Assembly (NCBI GenBank): GCA_031280065.1 | Contig: JAITHH010000058.1 | Location: forward strand, 1-11,548 | From: Treponema sp. | Lineage (GTDB): Bacteria > Spirochaetota > Spirochaetia > Treponematales > Breznakiellaceae | Reading direction: 5' to 3' | Length of the DNA: 11,548 nucleotides | Part shown: positions 1 to 8,297 of the stretch, in pieces | Numbering within the stretch: the stretch's first letter is position 1 | Layout of the letters: every line of letters starts with the position of its first letter | Notes under the pieces: model-generated | What the model was told of the DNA's origin: nothing | Database searches by the model: none | The model's input: only the letters and a program-made list of their open reading frames with translations | Translations under genes and position numbers: made by a program

Positions 1-336
1 CAGGAGGCTTCATCCGCGTTTTCAGGCGATGTGCTGAAAGAGGCGCTTCCCGGCCTGGTCAAAGGATGGGCTTCCGGGGCTGAAACCCTGGACGTGATCC
101 TCCCCGAAGGCGAACTGCGCGCGCTGGATGCCTATTTTCAGGATAAGCTGGCGGCGGAATTCAAGCGGGGTCTGGAACTCAAACCCGACCGCAACTTGGC
201 CGCCGGATTCCGTATCGCCAACAAAGACGGGTCCGCCTATTACGACTTTTCCGCGGACGCGGTGGTGGAACTCCTTTCGGCGTACCTCAACCCCCGGCTG
301 GCGGAAATCTTGAAAGATTCGGCAAAAGGAATATAA
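1..336 (+). CDS. atpE: V-type ATP synthase subunit E, C-terminal part (5' end outside window)
   Basis: This is the C-terminal 111 residues of the peripheral-stalk subunit E, which tethers the V1 head to membrane subunit I. The frame is open from base 1 (reading QEASSAF...) with no start codon that would fit a full-length protein; family members are usually about 190-210 residues, so roughly half is missing upstream. Visible features are the alternating acidic/hydrophobic stretch (VILPEGEL) and a terminal segment ending in LNPRLAEILKDS, which fits the subunit E C-terminal domain. The TAA stop at 334-336 lies four bases before the next start. The assignment depends partly on position: in treponemes and chlamydiae subunit E is the first gene of this operon. 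An ATG at 31 is internal and is not taken as the start. Confidence 0.85.
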   Translation, partial: QEASSAFSGDVLKEALPGLVKGWASGAETLDVILPEGELRALDAYFQDKLAAEFKRGLELKPDRNLAAGFRIANKDGSAYYDFSADAVVELLSAYLNPRLAEILKDSAKGI

Positions 337-340
337 CAAA

Positions 341-928
341 GTGGGCTCCTACTATTATCTGGCGGCCCAGCTTCCCTATCTCGTATACGGACAGACCCCG
401 CCCATGACTTCCGCCGCTTTCCGGGAACTGGCCGGTTCGCTGTTGGATAAGGAAGACGCGGCGTTGCTGGATGCGGTAGGACTGGACTCCGGCGCCGGCG
501 GGGAGGGCCCGGCTTATGCGGAGGACGCTCCGGCCTCGGGCAGCGGCTTTATTGACCGCTGGCGGGAATGGGAGCGGGCGCTGCGGCTGAACCTGGCCCG
601 GTACCGCGCCGGAAGGCTCAAACGGGACGGGGGCGCGTCTGCGGAGCCGCCCGCTCATCCGGCGGACGCGGCTGCGGCGGTCAAGGCGGCGGCGGCGCTG
701 GATTCCCCCCTGGAAGCTGAGTTCCTGTTGGATAAAGCCCGCTGGGACGCGGCAGATCACTTTCAGGGAATTGACTGGTTTGACAGGAATAGCATTTACG
801 CCTATCTGCTCAAGCTGCTCCTGTTGGAACGGCGGGCGGCATTTCAGGTTGAAGAAGGATTTGCGGAATATAAAGCACTCTACGCTTCCATTCTGGATCG
901 CGTACAGTCCGTGGGAGAAGCGAAATGA
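341..928 (+). CDS. DUF2764 family protein of the V-ATPase operon
   Basis: This is a 195-residue soluble protein starting at GTG 341, with an AAAAGGA ribosome-binding sequence at 324-330. It begins GSYYYLAAQLPYL, which matches my memory of DUF2764 proteins found between subunits E and A in spirochaete, chlamydial and Bacteroidetes V-ATPase operons. The middle (about residues 45-120) is rich in Ala, Gly and Pro and probably a variable linker. The C-terminal third (WDAADHFQGIDWF, then a Leu-rich helix with LLKLLLLERR) looks helical and conserved. There is no signal peptide, membrane segment or nucleotide-binding motif. Its TGA stop overlaps the atpA start (ATGA, 925-928), suggesting translational coupling and a structural role in the complex. 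Because no C or F subunit is visible, I infer that it could substitute for a central-stalk or adaptor subunit; this is not shown by the sequence. Confidence 0.8.
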   Translation: MGSYYYLAAQLPYLVYGQTPPMTSAAFRELAGSLLDKEDAALLDAVGLDSGAGGEGPAYAEDAPASGSGFIDRWREWERALRLNLARYRAGRLKRDGGASAEPPAHPADAAAAVKAAAALDSPLEAEFLLDKARWDAADHFQGIDWFDRNSIYAYLLKLLLLERRAAFQVEEGFAEYKALYASILDRVQSVGEAK

Positions 929-2685
929 CCGGAACAAAAGGCACGGTGGTAGCCGTTAACGGCAATATGGTAAGCGTCCGTTTTGACGGCGCCGTTTCCA
1001 TGAACGAAGTCGGTTATGTCAAGGTTGCCGATAAGCGGCTTAAGAGCGAGGTGATCCGGATCCGGGGGAATATTTCCCAGCTCCAGGTGTTTGAGATTAC
1101 CAAGGGAATCGCCGTCGGGGACCAGGTGGAGTACACCGGCGATATGCTGTCGGTGGAAGTGGGGCCCGGTCTGCTGGGCCAGGTCTATGACGGCCTGCAA
1201 AACCCCCTTCCCCAGTTGGTGGCGGCGGCGGGCAGCTTCCTTGAACGGGGCGTGTACCTGGACCCGCTGTCTACAGACAAGGCGTGGGAATTCACCCCGG
1301 CGGTCAAGGCGGGAGACGCGGTGGAACGGGCCGATACCCTGGGCACGGTGATGGAGGGGGCCTTTACCCACCGTATCATGGTGCCCTTTGGCTTGTACGG
1401 GGCGTATACTGTAGCTTCTATTAAAGGCGCGGGTTCGTATAAGCTGCGGGACGCTATCGCCGAACTGAAAGACGAAAAAGGCAATGTGATTCCCGTCTCG
1501 CTTTCGTTCCGTTGGCCGGTCAAGCGCCCGGTGGACTGCTTTCAGGAGCGGCTGAAACCCCGGGATCCCATGGTTACGCGGGTCCGCCTGATCGACACTT
1601 TCTTTCCGGTGGCGCGGGGCGGGACGTATTGTATTCCGGGGCCTTTCGGCGCCGGGAAGACCGTGCTCCAGCAGATCACCAGCCGTCACGCGGACGTGGA
1701 TATTGTAATCGTGGCGGCCTGCGGCGAGCGGGCCGGCGAAGTGGTGGAAACCCTCAAGGAATTCCCCGAATTGACCGACCCCAAGACCGGGCGTTCCCTC
1801 ATGGAGCGGACGATCATCATTTGTAATACCTCTTCTATGCCCGTGGCGGCACGGGAAGCGTCGGTGTACACCGCTGTAACCCTCGCCGAATACTACCGCC
1901 AGATGGGGCTGCACGTGCTTTTGCTGGCGGACTCCACGAGCCGCTGGGCCCAGGCCATGCGGGAAATGTCGGGCCGCCTGGAGGAGATTCCCGGCGAAGA
2001 AGCCTTCCCCGCGTACCTTGAATCCACCATCGCCAGCTTTTACGAGCGGGCGGGCATTGTGCGGCTCAAGGACGGTTCAATTGGGTCGGTCACCATTGGC
2101 GGCACGGTCAGTCCGGCGGGCGGCAACTTCGAGGAGCCCGTTACCCAGGCCACGCTCAAGGTAGTGGGCGCGTTCCACGGCCTTTCCCGCGAACGTTCAG
2201 ACGCCCGGAAGTTCCCCGCCATCCACCCGCTGGATTCCTGGTCCAAGTACCGGGGCATCATCGACAGCGCCAAGGTGAAGTACGCCCACGCCTTTATGCG
2301 GCGGGGCAACGAAGTCGAGCAGATGATGAAGGTCGTCGGCGAAGAGGGCACGAGCATCGAGGACTATGTGGTGTACCTCAAGGGGGACCTGGTGGACGCG
2401 GTTTACTTCCAGCAGGACTCGTTTGATCCGGTGGATTCATCGGTCAGTCCTGACCGGCAGAAGCATATCTTCGCCATTCTCCTCAATATTCTGGCTTCCC
2501 AGTTCTCGTTCCCCGATAAGAACGAGGCCCGGACCTGGTTCAACCGGCTGCGGCAGAAATTCCTGGACTACAACGGCTCCGATTGGCAGAGCGAGCGGTT
2601 TTTCAGCCTGCAAAAGGAAGTCGAGGCCACGGTGGCCCAGCAGTCGCTGGGGCTGGACAAGACGGCTGAGAAGGTCTTGGCGTAG
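925..2685 (+). CDS. atpA: V-type ATP synthase catalytic subunit A
   Basis: This is the catalytic subunit of the V1 head, which hydrolyses or makes ATP at the A/B interfaces. The 586-residue length is normal for the family. After an N-terminal beta-barrel comes the long insert typical of A subunits (about residues 110-190). The P-loop GPFGAGKT lies at residues 239-246 with Lys245 and Thr246 as nucleotide ligands. The catalytic Glu268 sits in the CGERAGE motif. The Walker B region LLLADSTSRWAQAMRE has Asp336. No key residue is missing. The ATG overlaps the stop of the DUF2764 gene by four bases, and a GGGAG sequence at 913-917 can serve as the ribosome binding site. A 66-base gap with no obvious promoter or hairpin separates it from atpB, so the two are probably co-transcribed. 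Confidence 0.97.
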   Translation: MTGTKGTVVAVNGNMVSVRFDGAVSMNEVGYVKVADKRLKSEVIRIRGNISQLQVFEITKGIAVGDQVEYTGDMLSVEVGPGLLGQVYDGLQNPLPQLVAAAGSFLERGVYLDPLSTDKAWEFTPAVKAGDAVERADTLGTVMEGAFTHRIMVPFGLYGAYTVASIKGAGSYKLRDAIAELKDEKGNVIPVSLSFRWPVKRPVDCFQERLKPRDPMVTRVRLIDTFFPVARGGTYCIPGPFGAGKTVLQQITSRHADVDIVIVAACGERAGEVVETLKEFPELTDPKTGRSLMERTIIICNTSSMPVAAREASVYTAVTLAEYYRQMGLHVLLLADSTSRWAQAMREMSGRLEEIPGEEAFPAYLESTIASFYERAGIVRLKDGSIGSVTIGGTVSPAGGNFEEPVTQATLKVVGAFHGLSRERSDARKFPAIHPLDSWSKYRGIIDSAKVKYAHAFMRRGNEVEQMMKVVGEEGTSIEDYVVYLKGDLVDAVYFQQDSFDPVDSSVSPDRQKHIFAILLNILASQFSFPDKNEARTWFNRLRQKFLDYNGSDWQSERFFSLQKEVEATVAQQSLGLDKTAEKVLA

Positions 2686-2751
2686 GGCGCGGCGGGTTGT
2701 TCATGTTCGATTTACGGTACGGCATTTTAACCGGACAAAACAGGGGTTAGT

Positions 2752-4053
2752 ATGAAAAAGGTATATAGCAAGATTGAATCCATTACCGGAAGCGTCATCA
2801 CCGTCCGGGCCGAGGGCATTCGCTACGGGGATCTCGCCGAAGTGGACACCGTGTTTGGAACCTCCCTGGCGGAGGTGAACCGGCTGCAGGACGACTTGGT
2901 TTCCCTCCAGGTGTTTGCGGGGGGGCGGGGTATTTCTACCGGCGATACGGTGCGCTTCCTGGGCCATCCCATGCGGGTGCCTTTCTCGGAAGATTTGTTG
3001 GGCCGGGTGTTTTCCGGTTCGGGGACTCCCCGCGACAAGGGGCCGGGGCTCTATGAGAACCTGATTCCCATCGGCGGCCCGTCGGTGAATCCCGCGCAGC
3101 GCATTGTCCCCCGGAACATGATCCGGACGGGAATTCCCATGATCGACCTTTTCAACACCCTGGTCGTTTCGCAGAAACTTCCGGTCTTCTCGGTTTCCGG
3201 GGAGCCGTACAACGATCTGCTGGCGCGGATCGCCATGCAGGCGGAAGTTGACGTGATCATCCTGGGGGGCATGGGGCTTAAATACGATGACTATCTCTTC
3301 TTCAAGGATACCTTGGAGGAGGGCGGGGCCCTTTCGCGGACGGTGATGTTCGTCCATACGGCTTCTGATCCCACGGTTGAGTGCTTGATGATCCCCGATA
3401 TGTCCCTGGCCGTGGCCGAGCAGTTCGCCTTGCAGGGGAAGGACGTGCTGGTTCTCTTGACCGACATGACCAACTTCGCGGACGCGATGAAAGAAATCTC
3501 CATTATCCAGGAGCAGGTTCCCTCGAACCGTGGCTATCCGGGCGATTTGTACAGCCAGCTTGCCAGCCGCTACGAGAAGGCCGTTGACTTTGAGGGCGCC
3601 GGTTCCATCACGGTACTGGGGGTAACGACCATGCCCGGCGATGACGTAACCCACCCGGTGCCGGACAACACGGGCTATATCACCGAGGGGCAGTATTACC
3701 TCAAGAACGGGCGCATCGAGCCCTTCGGTTCGCTGTCGCGGCTGAAACAGCAGGTAAACGGGAAGACCCGCGCCGATCACCGGGCGCTCATGGACGGGAT
3801 GATCAAGCTGTACTCGGCGTACCGGGACACGCTGGAAAAGAAGGCGATGGGCTTTATCATGACGGCCTGGGACGAGAAGCTCCTCAAATACGGCGAGCTG
3901 TTCGAGAGCAAGATGATGGATCTGTCGGTGAATATTCCCCTGGAAAAGGCCCTGGACTTGGGCTGGGAAATTTTGGCCGATTGTTTTGAGCCGGAAGAAA
4001 CAGGACTGCGGACCGAGCTGATTTCCAAGTTCTGGCCGGGCGAAAAAGCCTAG
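2752..4053 (+). CDS. atpB: V-type ATP synthase regulatory subunit B
   Basis: This is the non-catalytic nucleotide-binding subunit that alternates with A in the V1 hexamer. It has 433 residues, slightly short of the usual 440-460 but complete. Where the catalytic subunit has a P-loop, this protein reads SVSGEPYND (residues 147-155), lacking the GKT Lys/Thr; this degeneracy is diagnostic of subunit B. SLSRL carries Arg330, the arginine finger that reaches into the A active site. [16 protein letters not shown] and [17 protein letters not shown] are classic B-subunit blocks. The start is ATG 2752 with an AGGGG ribosome binding site nearby (about 2742). It lies between atpA and atpD in the standard spirochaete order. 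Confidence 0.97.
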   Translation: MKKVYSKIESITGSVITVRAEGIRYGDLAEVDTVFGTSLAEVNRLQDDLVSLQVFAGGRGISTGDTVRFLGHPMRVPFSEDLLGRVFSGSGTPRDKGPGLYENLIPIGGPSVNPAQRIVPRNMIRTGIPMIDLFNTLVVSQKLPVFSVSGEPYNDLLARIAMQAEVDVIILGGMGLKYDDYLFFKDTLEEGGALSRTVMFVHTASDPTVECLMIPDMSLAVAEQFALQGKDVLVLLTDMTNFADAMKEISIIQEQVPSNRGYPGDLYSQLASRYEKAVDFEGAGSITVLGVTTMPGDDVTHPVPDNTGYITEGQYYLKNGRIEPFGSLSRLKQQVNGKTRADHRALMDGMIKLYSAYRDTLEKKAMGFIMTAWDEKLLKYGELFESKMMDLSVNIPLEKALDLGWEILADCFEPEETGLRTELISKFWPGEKA

Positions 4054-4071
4054 CGCTTTTGATGAGGGACT

Positions 4072-4674
4072 ATGGCAAAGATAAAGCTGACCAAAAACGA
4101 GCTTAAGAAACAGAAAGATTCTCTTAAGATGTATCAGCGGTATTTGCCAACCCTGATGCTCAAAAAGCAGCAGCTTCAGGGGGAGATCCGGATCACGGAA
4201 CTGCGGATCAAGGAACTGCGCAGCGAGAAGGATCATTTGGACGAGTCTTTTAAGTCCTGGGTGGCGGTATTCGGCGAGCGGGGCGTTTTTACCCCCGGTA
4301 TTCTCCAGATTACCCGGATCAAGACCGCCCAGGGGAATATCGCGGGGGTGGCTATCCCCCTTTTTGAGGGCGCTGAATTTGAGACCGCGCTCTATGATTT
4401 GGCCCGGACGCCGCTCTGGCTGGATATTGCCGTGGAGAAGATGAAGCAGGTGATCCTTTTGGACCTGGAAGCGCAGATCGTAGAGGAGCAGCGCAGGCGG
4501 CTTGACCGGGAATTGCGGGTTACAACCCAGCGGGTCAACCTGTTCGAGAAGATCAAAATCCCCGAAACGCGGGGAAACATCAAAAAAATTCAGGTGTATT
4601 TAGGCGATCAGCAGACTTCCGCGGTGGTGCGGGGAAAGATCGCCAAGAGCGGATTGGAGAGGGCAGCGACATGA
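4072..4674 (+). CDS. atpD: V-type ATP synthase subunit D (central rotor shaft)
   Basis: This is the central rotor axle that transmits torque between the A3B3 head and the membrane ring. The 200-residue length is typical. The N-terminus (MAKIKLTKNELKKQKDSLKMY) matches the family's opening LTKxxLxxQxxxLKxY pattern. Long charged helices at about residues 10-65 and 120-195 would form the antiparallel coiled coil. NLFEKIKIPE in the C-terminal helix resembles the conserved NALE/NxFEx(V/I)xIP block of subunit D. A GAGGGA ribosome binding site (4064-4069) precedes ATG 4072. The TGA stop overlaps the atpI ATG. The Chlamydia and Treponema genes in the same position carry the same name. Confidence 0.95.
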   Translation: MAKIKLTKNELKKQKDSLKMYQRYLPTLMLKKQQLQGEIRITELRIKELRSEKDHLDESFKSWVAVFGERGVFTPGILQITRIKTAQGNIAGVAIPLFEGAEFETALYDLARTPLWLDIAVEKMKQVILLDLEAQIVEEQRRRLDRELRVTTQRVNLFEKIKIPETRGNIKKIQVYLGDQQTSAVVRGKIAKSGLERAAT

Positions 4675-6599
4675 TAGTACCCATGAAGAAGGTGTGCCTG
4701 ATCGTTCAGGATAAGGTCCAGGAAGAAGCCCTTACTAAGCTGCGCGAGATTGGCGTAGTGCATCTGGAAAAGAAGGACGCTGCTTCCGCCGGTCTTTCCA
4801 AGGCGCTTGAACGCAAGGCCAGGGTGGAAAACGCCCTTAATCTCCTGCGGCCCTTCAAAGCGCCGAAGCAGTCCGCCGGTTCCGAAGGCGGGGAGCGGCG
4901 GACTGGTCCTTCAGGGCGGCGCGCCACTGACCAGGCGGACGCGGGGGCGCAGGGGCCCTATTCGCTGGACGCGATTGACGCCCCGGCGCGGCCTGATCTG
5001 GCGGCGTTAATCGGGGATGTGGGCCGGGAAATCAAGGCGCTGCGGGACCGGCAGGTGTTCCTGGTACAGGAATGCACCCGCGTCCAGGCGTGGGGTGAAT
5101 TCGATCCCCGGTCGGTTCAGGCATTGGCGGAGAAGGGGTTGCCGCTTTTCTTCTATGAACTAACGCCCGCCGATTTTGCGGTCTTGCCGGAGGATGTGCG
5201 GTATATCCGTATGGGCGAGGACAAGAGCCGGGTGTACATTGTGGTTTTTGGCGCGGAAATTCCCGGCGTTTCTCCGTTTGTCCTGCCTGAAAAGTCCCTC
5301 GCGGGAATGAGGCGGGAGCAGGAGGAGATCAGGGCGCGGATAACGGAGCTTGAGGGGCGGCTGGAACGGTTTGTTGACCGGCGGCCCCATTTGGTCAAGG
5401 AGATGGCGGCGGTTCAGCAGGATATTGACTTTGAGGCTGCGCGGGGGGCGCTGGAACGCATTGACGATATTCCCCCGCAATTCGCCTGTTCGTATCTCAT
5501 GGGTTATGCGCCGCAGGAAGATATTGGGGTTCTCAAGCGGGCTGCGGCGGAACATGGCTGGGCGTTTTGGGCCGATGATCCGGGGCCCGATGATCCGGTT
5601 CCCACCAAGTTGAAGAACAACCGGCTGGTGAGCCTCCTGTACCCGCTTACGGATTTCCTGGAAGTGGTGCCCGGCTACAACGAGGTGGACATTACCGGCT
5701 GGTTCCTGCTGTTCTTCTGCGTGTTCTTTGGGATGATCTTCGGGGACGCGGGCTATGGGCTTCTGCTGTTTTTCATTGCCCTTATCGGGATACTCAAGAC
5801 CGCGAAGAAGGGCGTTCCCGCAGGGCTCAAGATGCTCATGCTGCTCAGTATTTCCAACACGGTCTGGGGCGTTTTGACCTGCACCTGGTTCGGGGTCGAG
5901 GCGGCCACGCTCCCCCAGATTTTCAAGGATATTTCCCTGCCCTTCATATCCGGCGCGAACCCGGATGAGGCTTATGTCAGCCAGAACTTGCAGGTCTTCT
6001 GCTTCTCCCTGGCGCTCCTGCAGTTGAGCATTGCCCATCTCAAGGGAATCATGCGGAACATTAAGTCCCTCAAGGTTTTAGGCGAGGTGGGGTCTCTGGC
6101 GATGCTCTGGGGAATATACCCGCTGGTCCTGTACTTGGTGGTGAGCAGCGTCCGTTTTCCCTTCCTTGAAGGGGATTCCCTCAACGTTGTGCTGGGGCTG
6201 GTAGGGGGCGGCTTTGCCTTGGGCTTCATATTCGCCAACTACGAGGGCAGTATCGGGCGGTCGATTGTGACCAGCTTGAAAAACATCATTTCCGTTGTGC
6301 TGGGAGTTACCAACGTGTTCTCCGACATCATGTCCTATATCAGGCTGTGGGCGGTTGGGCTCGCGGGGGCTTCCATATCCGCAACGGTGAATACCATGGC
6401 GGGCCCCCTGCTGGGGAATTTCCTGGTGTTCCTGGGGATCATTCTGTTGGTATTCGGACATGGGCTCAATATCGTGTTGAACGTACTGTCCGTACTCGTT
6501 CATGGTGTCCGTCTCAATACGCTGGAATTTTCAGGGCATATTGGGCTGACATGGTCAGGTACCGCATATAGACCGTTCGCTGAAACGGCTAGAAAATAA
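4671..6599 (+). CDS. atpI: V-type ATP synthase subunit I (membrane stator, a-type)
   Basis: This is the membrane stator subunit that provides the ion half-channels against the K ring and anchors the peripheral stalk. It has 642 residues. The cytoplasmic domain (about 1-340) starts MIVPMKKVCLIV, the usual family opening, which supports ATG 4671 over the internal ATG at 4683. The membrane domain starts near Trp344 and contains FFGMIFGDAGYG (352-363), a family hallmark, followed by about six further hydrophobic helices. Arg558 in SYIRLWAVGLAGA corresponds to the essential arginine of a-type subunits (Vph1 Arg735 region). Residues 63-96 form an Ala/Gly/Arg-rich low-complexity insert within the cytoplasmic coiled coil that looks unstructured. 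The start overlaps the atpD stop (ATGA), which suggests coupled translation. Confidence 0.96.
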   Translation: MIVPMKKVCLIVQDKVQEEALTKLREIGVVHLEKKDAASAGLSKALERKARVENALNLLRPFKAPKQSAGSEGGERRTGPSGRRATDQADAGAQGPYSLDAIDAPARPDLAALIGDVGREIKALRDRQVFLVQECTRVQAWGEFDPRSVQALAEKGLPLFFYELTPADFAVLPEDVRYIRMGEDKSRVYIVVFGAEIPGVSPFVLPEKSLAGMRREQEEIRARITELEGRLERFVDRRPHLVKEMAAVQQDIDFEAARGALERIDDIPPQFACSYLMGYAPQEDIGVLKRAAAEHGWAFWADDPGPDDPVPTKLKNNRLVSLLYPLTDFLEVVPGYNEVDITGWFLLFFCVFFGMIFGDAGYGLLLFFIALIGILKTAKKGVPAGLKMLMLLSISNTVWGVLTCTWFGVEAATLPQIFKDISLPFISGANPDEAYVSQNLQVFCFSLALLQLSIAHLKGIMRNIKSLKVLGEVGSLAMLWGIYPLVLYLVVSSVRFPFLEGDSLNVVLGLVGGGFALGFIFANYEGSIGRSIVTSLKNIISVVLGVTNVFSDIMSYIRLWAVGLAGASISATVNTMAGPLLGNFLVFLGIILLVFGHGLNIVLNVLSVLVHGVRLNTLEFSGHIGLTWSGTAYRPFAETARK

Positions 6600-6642
6600 T
6601 GGTTTGCTCAGGCGAATCGTAAACGTAATAGAGGAGTAGAGC

Positions 6643-7083
6643 ATGGACAATTTAGGGTTGTTAGGGGCCGGTTTAGTGATGGGTATTGCCGCGCTGGGTT
6701 CCGCATTGGGGATCGGTATCGCCGGTCAAGCTACAATCGGGGCATGGAAGAAGTGCTATGCCGCCAACAAATCGGCTCCGATGACGCTGCTTACCTTTGC
6801 GGGAGCGCCGTTAACTCAGACCTTCTACGGGTTTATCCTGATGCAGCAGATTAAAACCGCTGCGGCGCTGAATCCGGGCAGCGGCTGGCTGTATATCGGC
6901 TTCGGCATCGGTTCCGGCCTGGCAATGGCTTTCTCGGCTATCGCTCAGGGTAAAGCGGGGGCTTCCGCCGCTGACGCGCAGGGAGAAACCGGCAAGGGTT
7001 TTGCCCAGTATATCGCGGTGGTTGGTATCTGCGAGACCGTCGCGCTGTTTGCGATGGTTCTTTCCATGACCAGTCTCGCCTAA
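6643..7083 (+). CDS. atpK: V-type ATP synthase subunit K (proteolipid ring), Na+-type ligands
   Basis: This 146-residue proteolipid has four hydrophobic helices (about 4-28, 48-75, 82-103 and 121-145), the duplicated 16-kDa form that builds the rotating membrane ring. The ion-carrying carboxylate is Glu131 in ICETVALF. The other side-chain ligands known from the E. hirae Na+ ring (Thr64, Gln65, Gln110, Glu139, with Tyr68 as hydrogen-bond partner) align with Thr58, Gln59, Gln102, Glu131 and Tyr62 here, in PLTQTFYGF and AIAQGK. Only one carboxylate is present in the two hairpins, as in NtpK. The start has a strong GAGGAG site at 6631-6636. A 43-base gap follows atpI, and no promoter is evident in it. 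This is the last gene of the operon. Confidence 0.95.
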   Translation: MDNLGLLGAGLVMGIAALGSALGIGIAGQATIGAWKKCYAANKSAPMTLLTFAGAPLTQTFYGFILMQQIKTAAALNPGSGWLYIGFGIGSGLAMAFSAIAQGKAGASAADAQGETGKGFAQYIAVVGICETVALFAMVLSMTSLA

Positions 7084-7087
7084 ATAA

Positions 7088-7107
7088 GCGGGGGGCCAGG
7101 CCCCCGC
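7088..7107 (+). terminator. GC hairpin after atpK, possible end of the ATPase operon
   Basis: A perfect 7-bp stem, GCGGGGG paired with CCCCCGC around a 6-base loop, begins five bases after the atpK stop. It has the placement of an operon-end hairpin. No run of T follows (the next bases are GCCTTCTCC), so it is not a textbook intrinsic terminator; it may act as an mRNA 3'-end stabiliser, a weak terminator, or one copy of a repeated hairpin (the same arms recur at 9599-9618). The rest of the gap to 7220 is GC-rich, with no convincing promoter seen. Confidence 0.35.
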
Positions 7108-7220
7108 GCCTTCTCCGCTCACCGGCGGCGCTTGTTGCGCGGCAGGTGGTTTCATGGGATGGGGAGGCGCGGGGGCTTTAATGAGGGGCGCGGGACGGCC
7201 CTCCAAAGTTTTCCTCTTAT

Positions 7221-8297
7221 ATGTCTTCAGTGGTAAAGATCGGCAGTTCCCTCAGTATCGGGGGCAATTCTCCCGTGGTTATTCAGACCATGTGGAAGGA
7301 TCCCCTCTCGTATAGTGATCTTGAGGGAAGCGTGAAACGTATACACGATCTCGCTGCAATGGGCTGCGGGCTCCTCCGGTTTGCCGCGCCGGATATGTCC
7401 TCTGTAGAGGTTCTGGGTGCGCTCGCTTCGCTGGTTTCCATGCCCCTGTCAGCGGATATTCACTTTGATTACCGCATCGCCCTGCGCTGCCTTGACTTCC
7501 CCATCGCTAAAATCAGGATAAATCCCGGAAACATCGGGGGCCGCAAGCAGGTGGAGGCGGTGCTTTCCAAGGCCGCCGCCAAAGGGGTTCCCATCAGGAT
7601 CGGGGTAAACGGGGGCAGTCTGCCCCGTGATCTCAGGGCGCGGGTTCAAGACGGGAGTCTGGGGCGGGCCGAAGCCCTGGCCGAGGCCGCCGAACGGGAA
7701 TTGGCGGTTTTCAAAGAATTCGATTTTCAGCAGGTTCTCGTCTCTATGAAAGCCTCCTCGGTTGCCGATACTATAAAGGCGAACCGGATGCTGGCGCAGC
7801 GGAGCGATGTTCCGCTCCATATCGGCGTTACCGAGGCGGGGCCGCTGATTGCGGGCGTAACGCGGAATACGGCGGCGCTCTATACCCTGCTGACCGAGGG
7901 GATTGGCGACACGATCCGCGTTTCCCTTTCGGACACGATGGAGAACGAGGTGATCGCGGGCCGTGAGATTCTGCGTACGGTGAGCGGAGGAGGGGAGGCC
8001 GGGCGATGCGCGAGCGGAGGGGTAACGATCATCTCCTGCCCCCGCTGCGGCAGAAACGGCTTTGACACGCACGGCTTTACCGAACGGTGGCGGGATTATC
8101 TCTACAAACTGGATAAGAACCTTACCATTGCGGTGATGGGCTGCGCGGTAAACGGCCCGGAAGAGGCCCGGCACGCCGATCTGGGGATCACCGGCGCGGG
8201 AAACAAGGCGCTGCTCTTCCGCCGGGGAACGGTGATTCGTACTATAGACGCGGCGGACGCGGACGGGGTATTTCGGGAAGAGCTGGAGAAACTATGA
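7221..8297 (+). CDS. ispG: 4-hydroxy-3-methylbut-2-enyl diphosphate synthase (flavodoxin/ferredoxin), MEP pathway
   Basis: This is the 4Fe-4S reductase that turns methylerythritol cyclodiphosphate into HMBPP in isoprenoid synthesis. It has 358 residues, the compact bacterial form with TIM-barrel and C-terminal cluster domains. The opening block (VKIGSSLSIGGNSPVVIQTM) and KIRINPGNIG are typical. The cluster ligands are Cys273 and Cys276 (SCPRCGR), Cys308 and Glu315 in MGCAVNGPEEA, matching E. coli Cys270, Cys273, Cys305 and Glu312. The usual Gly before the Glu ligand is Glu here. No good ribosome binding site precedes ATG 7221, and the upstream frame has no start codon back to a TGA at 7182, so this start is favoured by alignment and lack of alternatives. 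It overlaps the next gene by four bases. Confidence 0.95.
   Translation: MSSVVKIGSSLSIGGNSPVVIQTMWKDPLSYSDLEGSVKRIHDLAAMGCGLLRFAAPDMSSVEVLGALASLVSMPLSADIHFDYRIALRCLDFPIAKIRINPGNIGGRKQVEAVLSKAAAKGVPIRIGVNGGSLPRDLRARVQDGSLGRAEALAEAAERELAVFKEFDFQQVLVSMKASSVADTIKANRMLAQRSDVPLHIGVTEAGPLIAGVTRNTAALYTLLTEGIGDTIRVSLSDTMENEVIAGREILRTVSGGGEAGRCASGGVTIISCPRCGRNGFDTHGFTERWRDYLYKLDKNLTIAVMGCAVNGPEEARHADLGITGAGNKALLFRRGTVIRTIDAADADGVFREELEKL

Noticed and set aside
880..1914. Long - strand frames opposite the ATPase genes (880-1914, 2701-4236, 5160-6038)
   Set aside because: They are antisense to well-supported genes. High third-position GC in the real genes removes stops on the other strand, and the products match nothing recognised.
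7108..7220. Promoter for ispG in the gap after atpK
   Set aside because: No convincing -35/-10 pair was found in this GC-rich stretch. ispG may depend on read-through or an atypical promoter.
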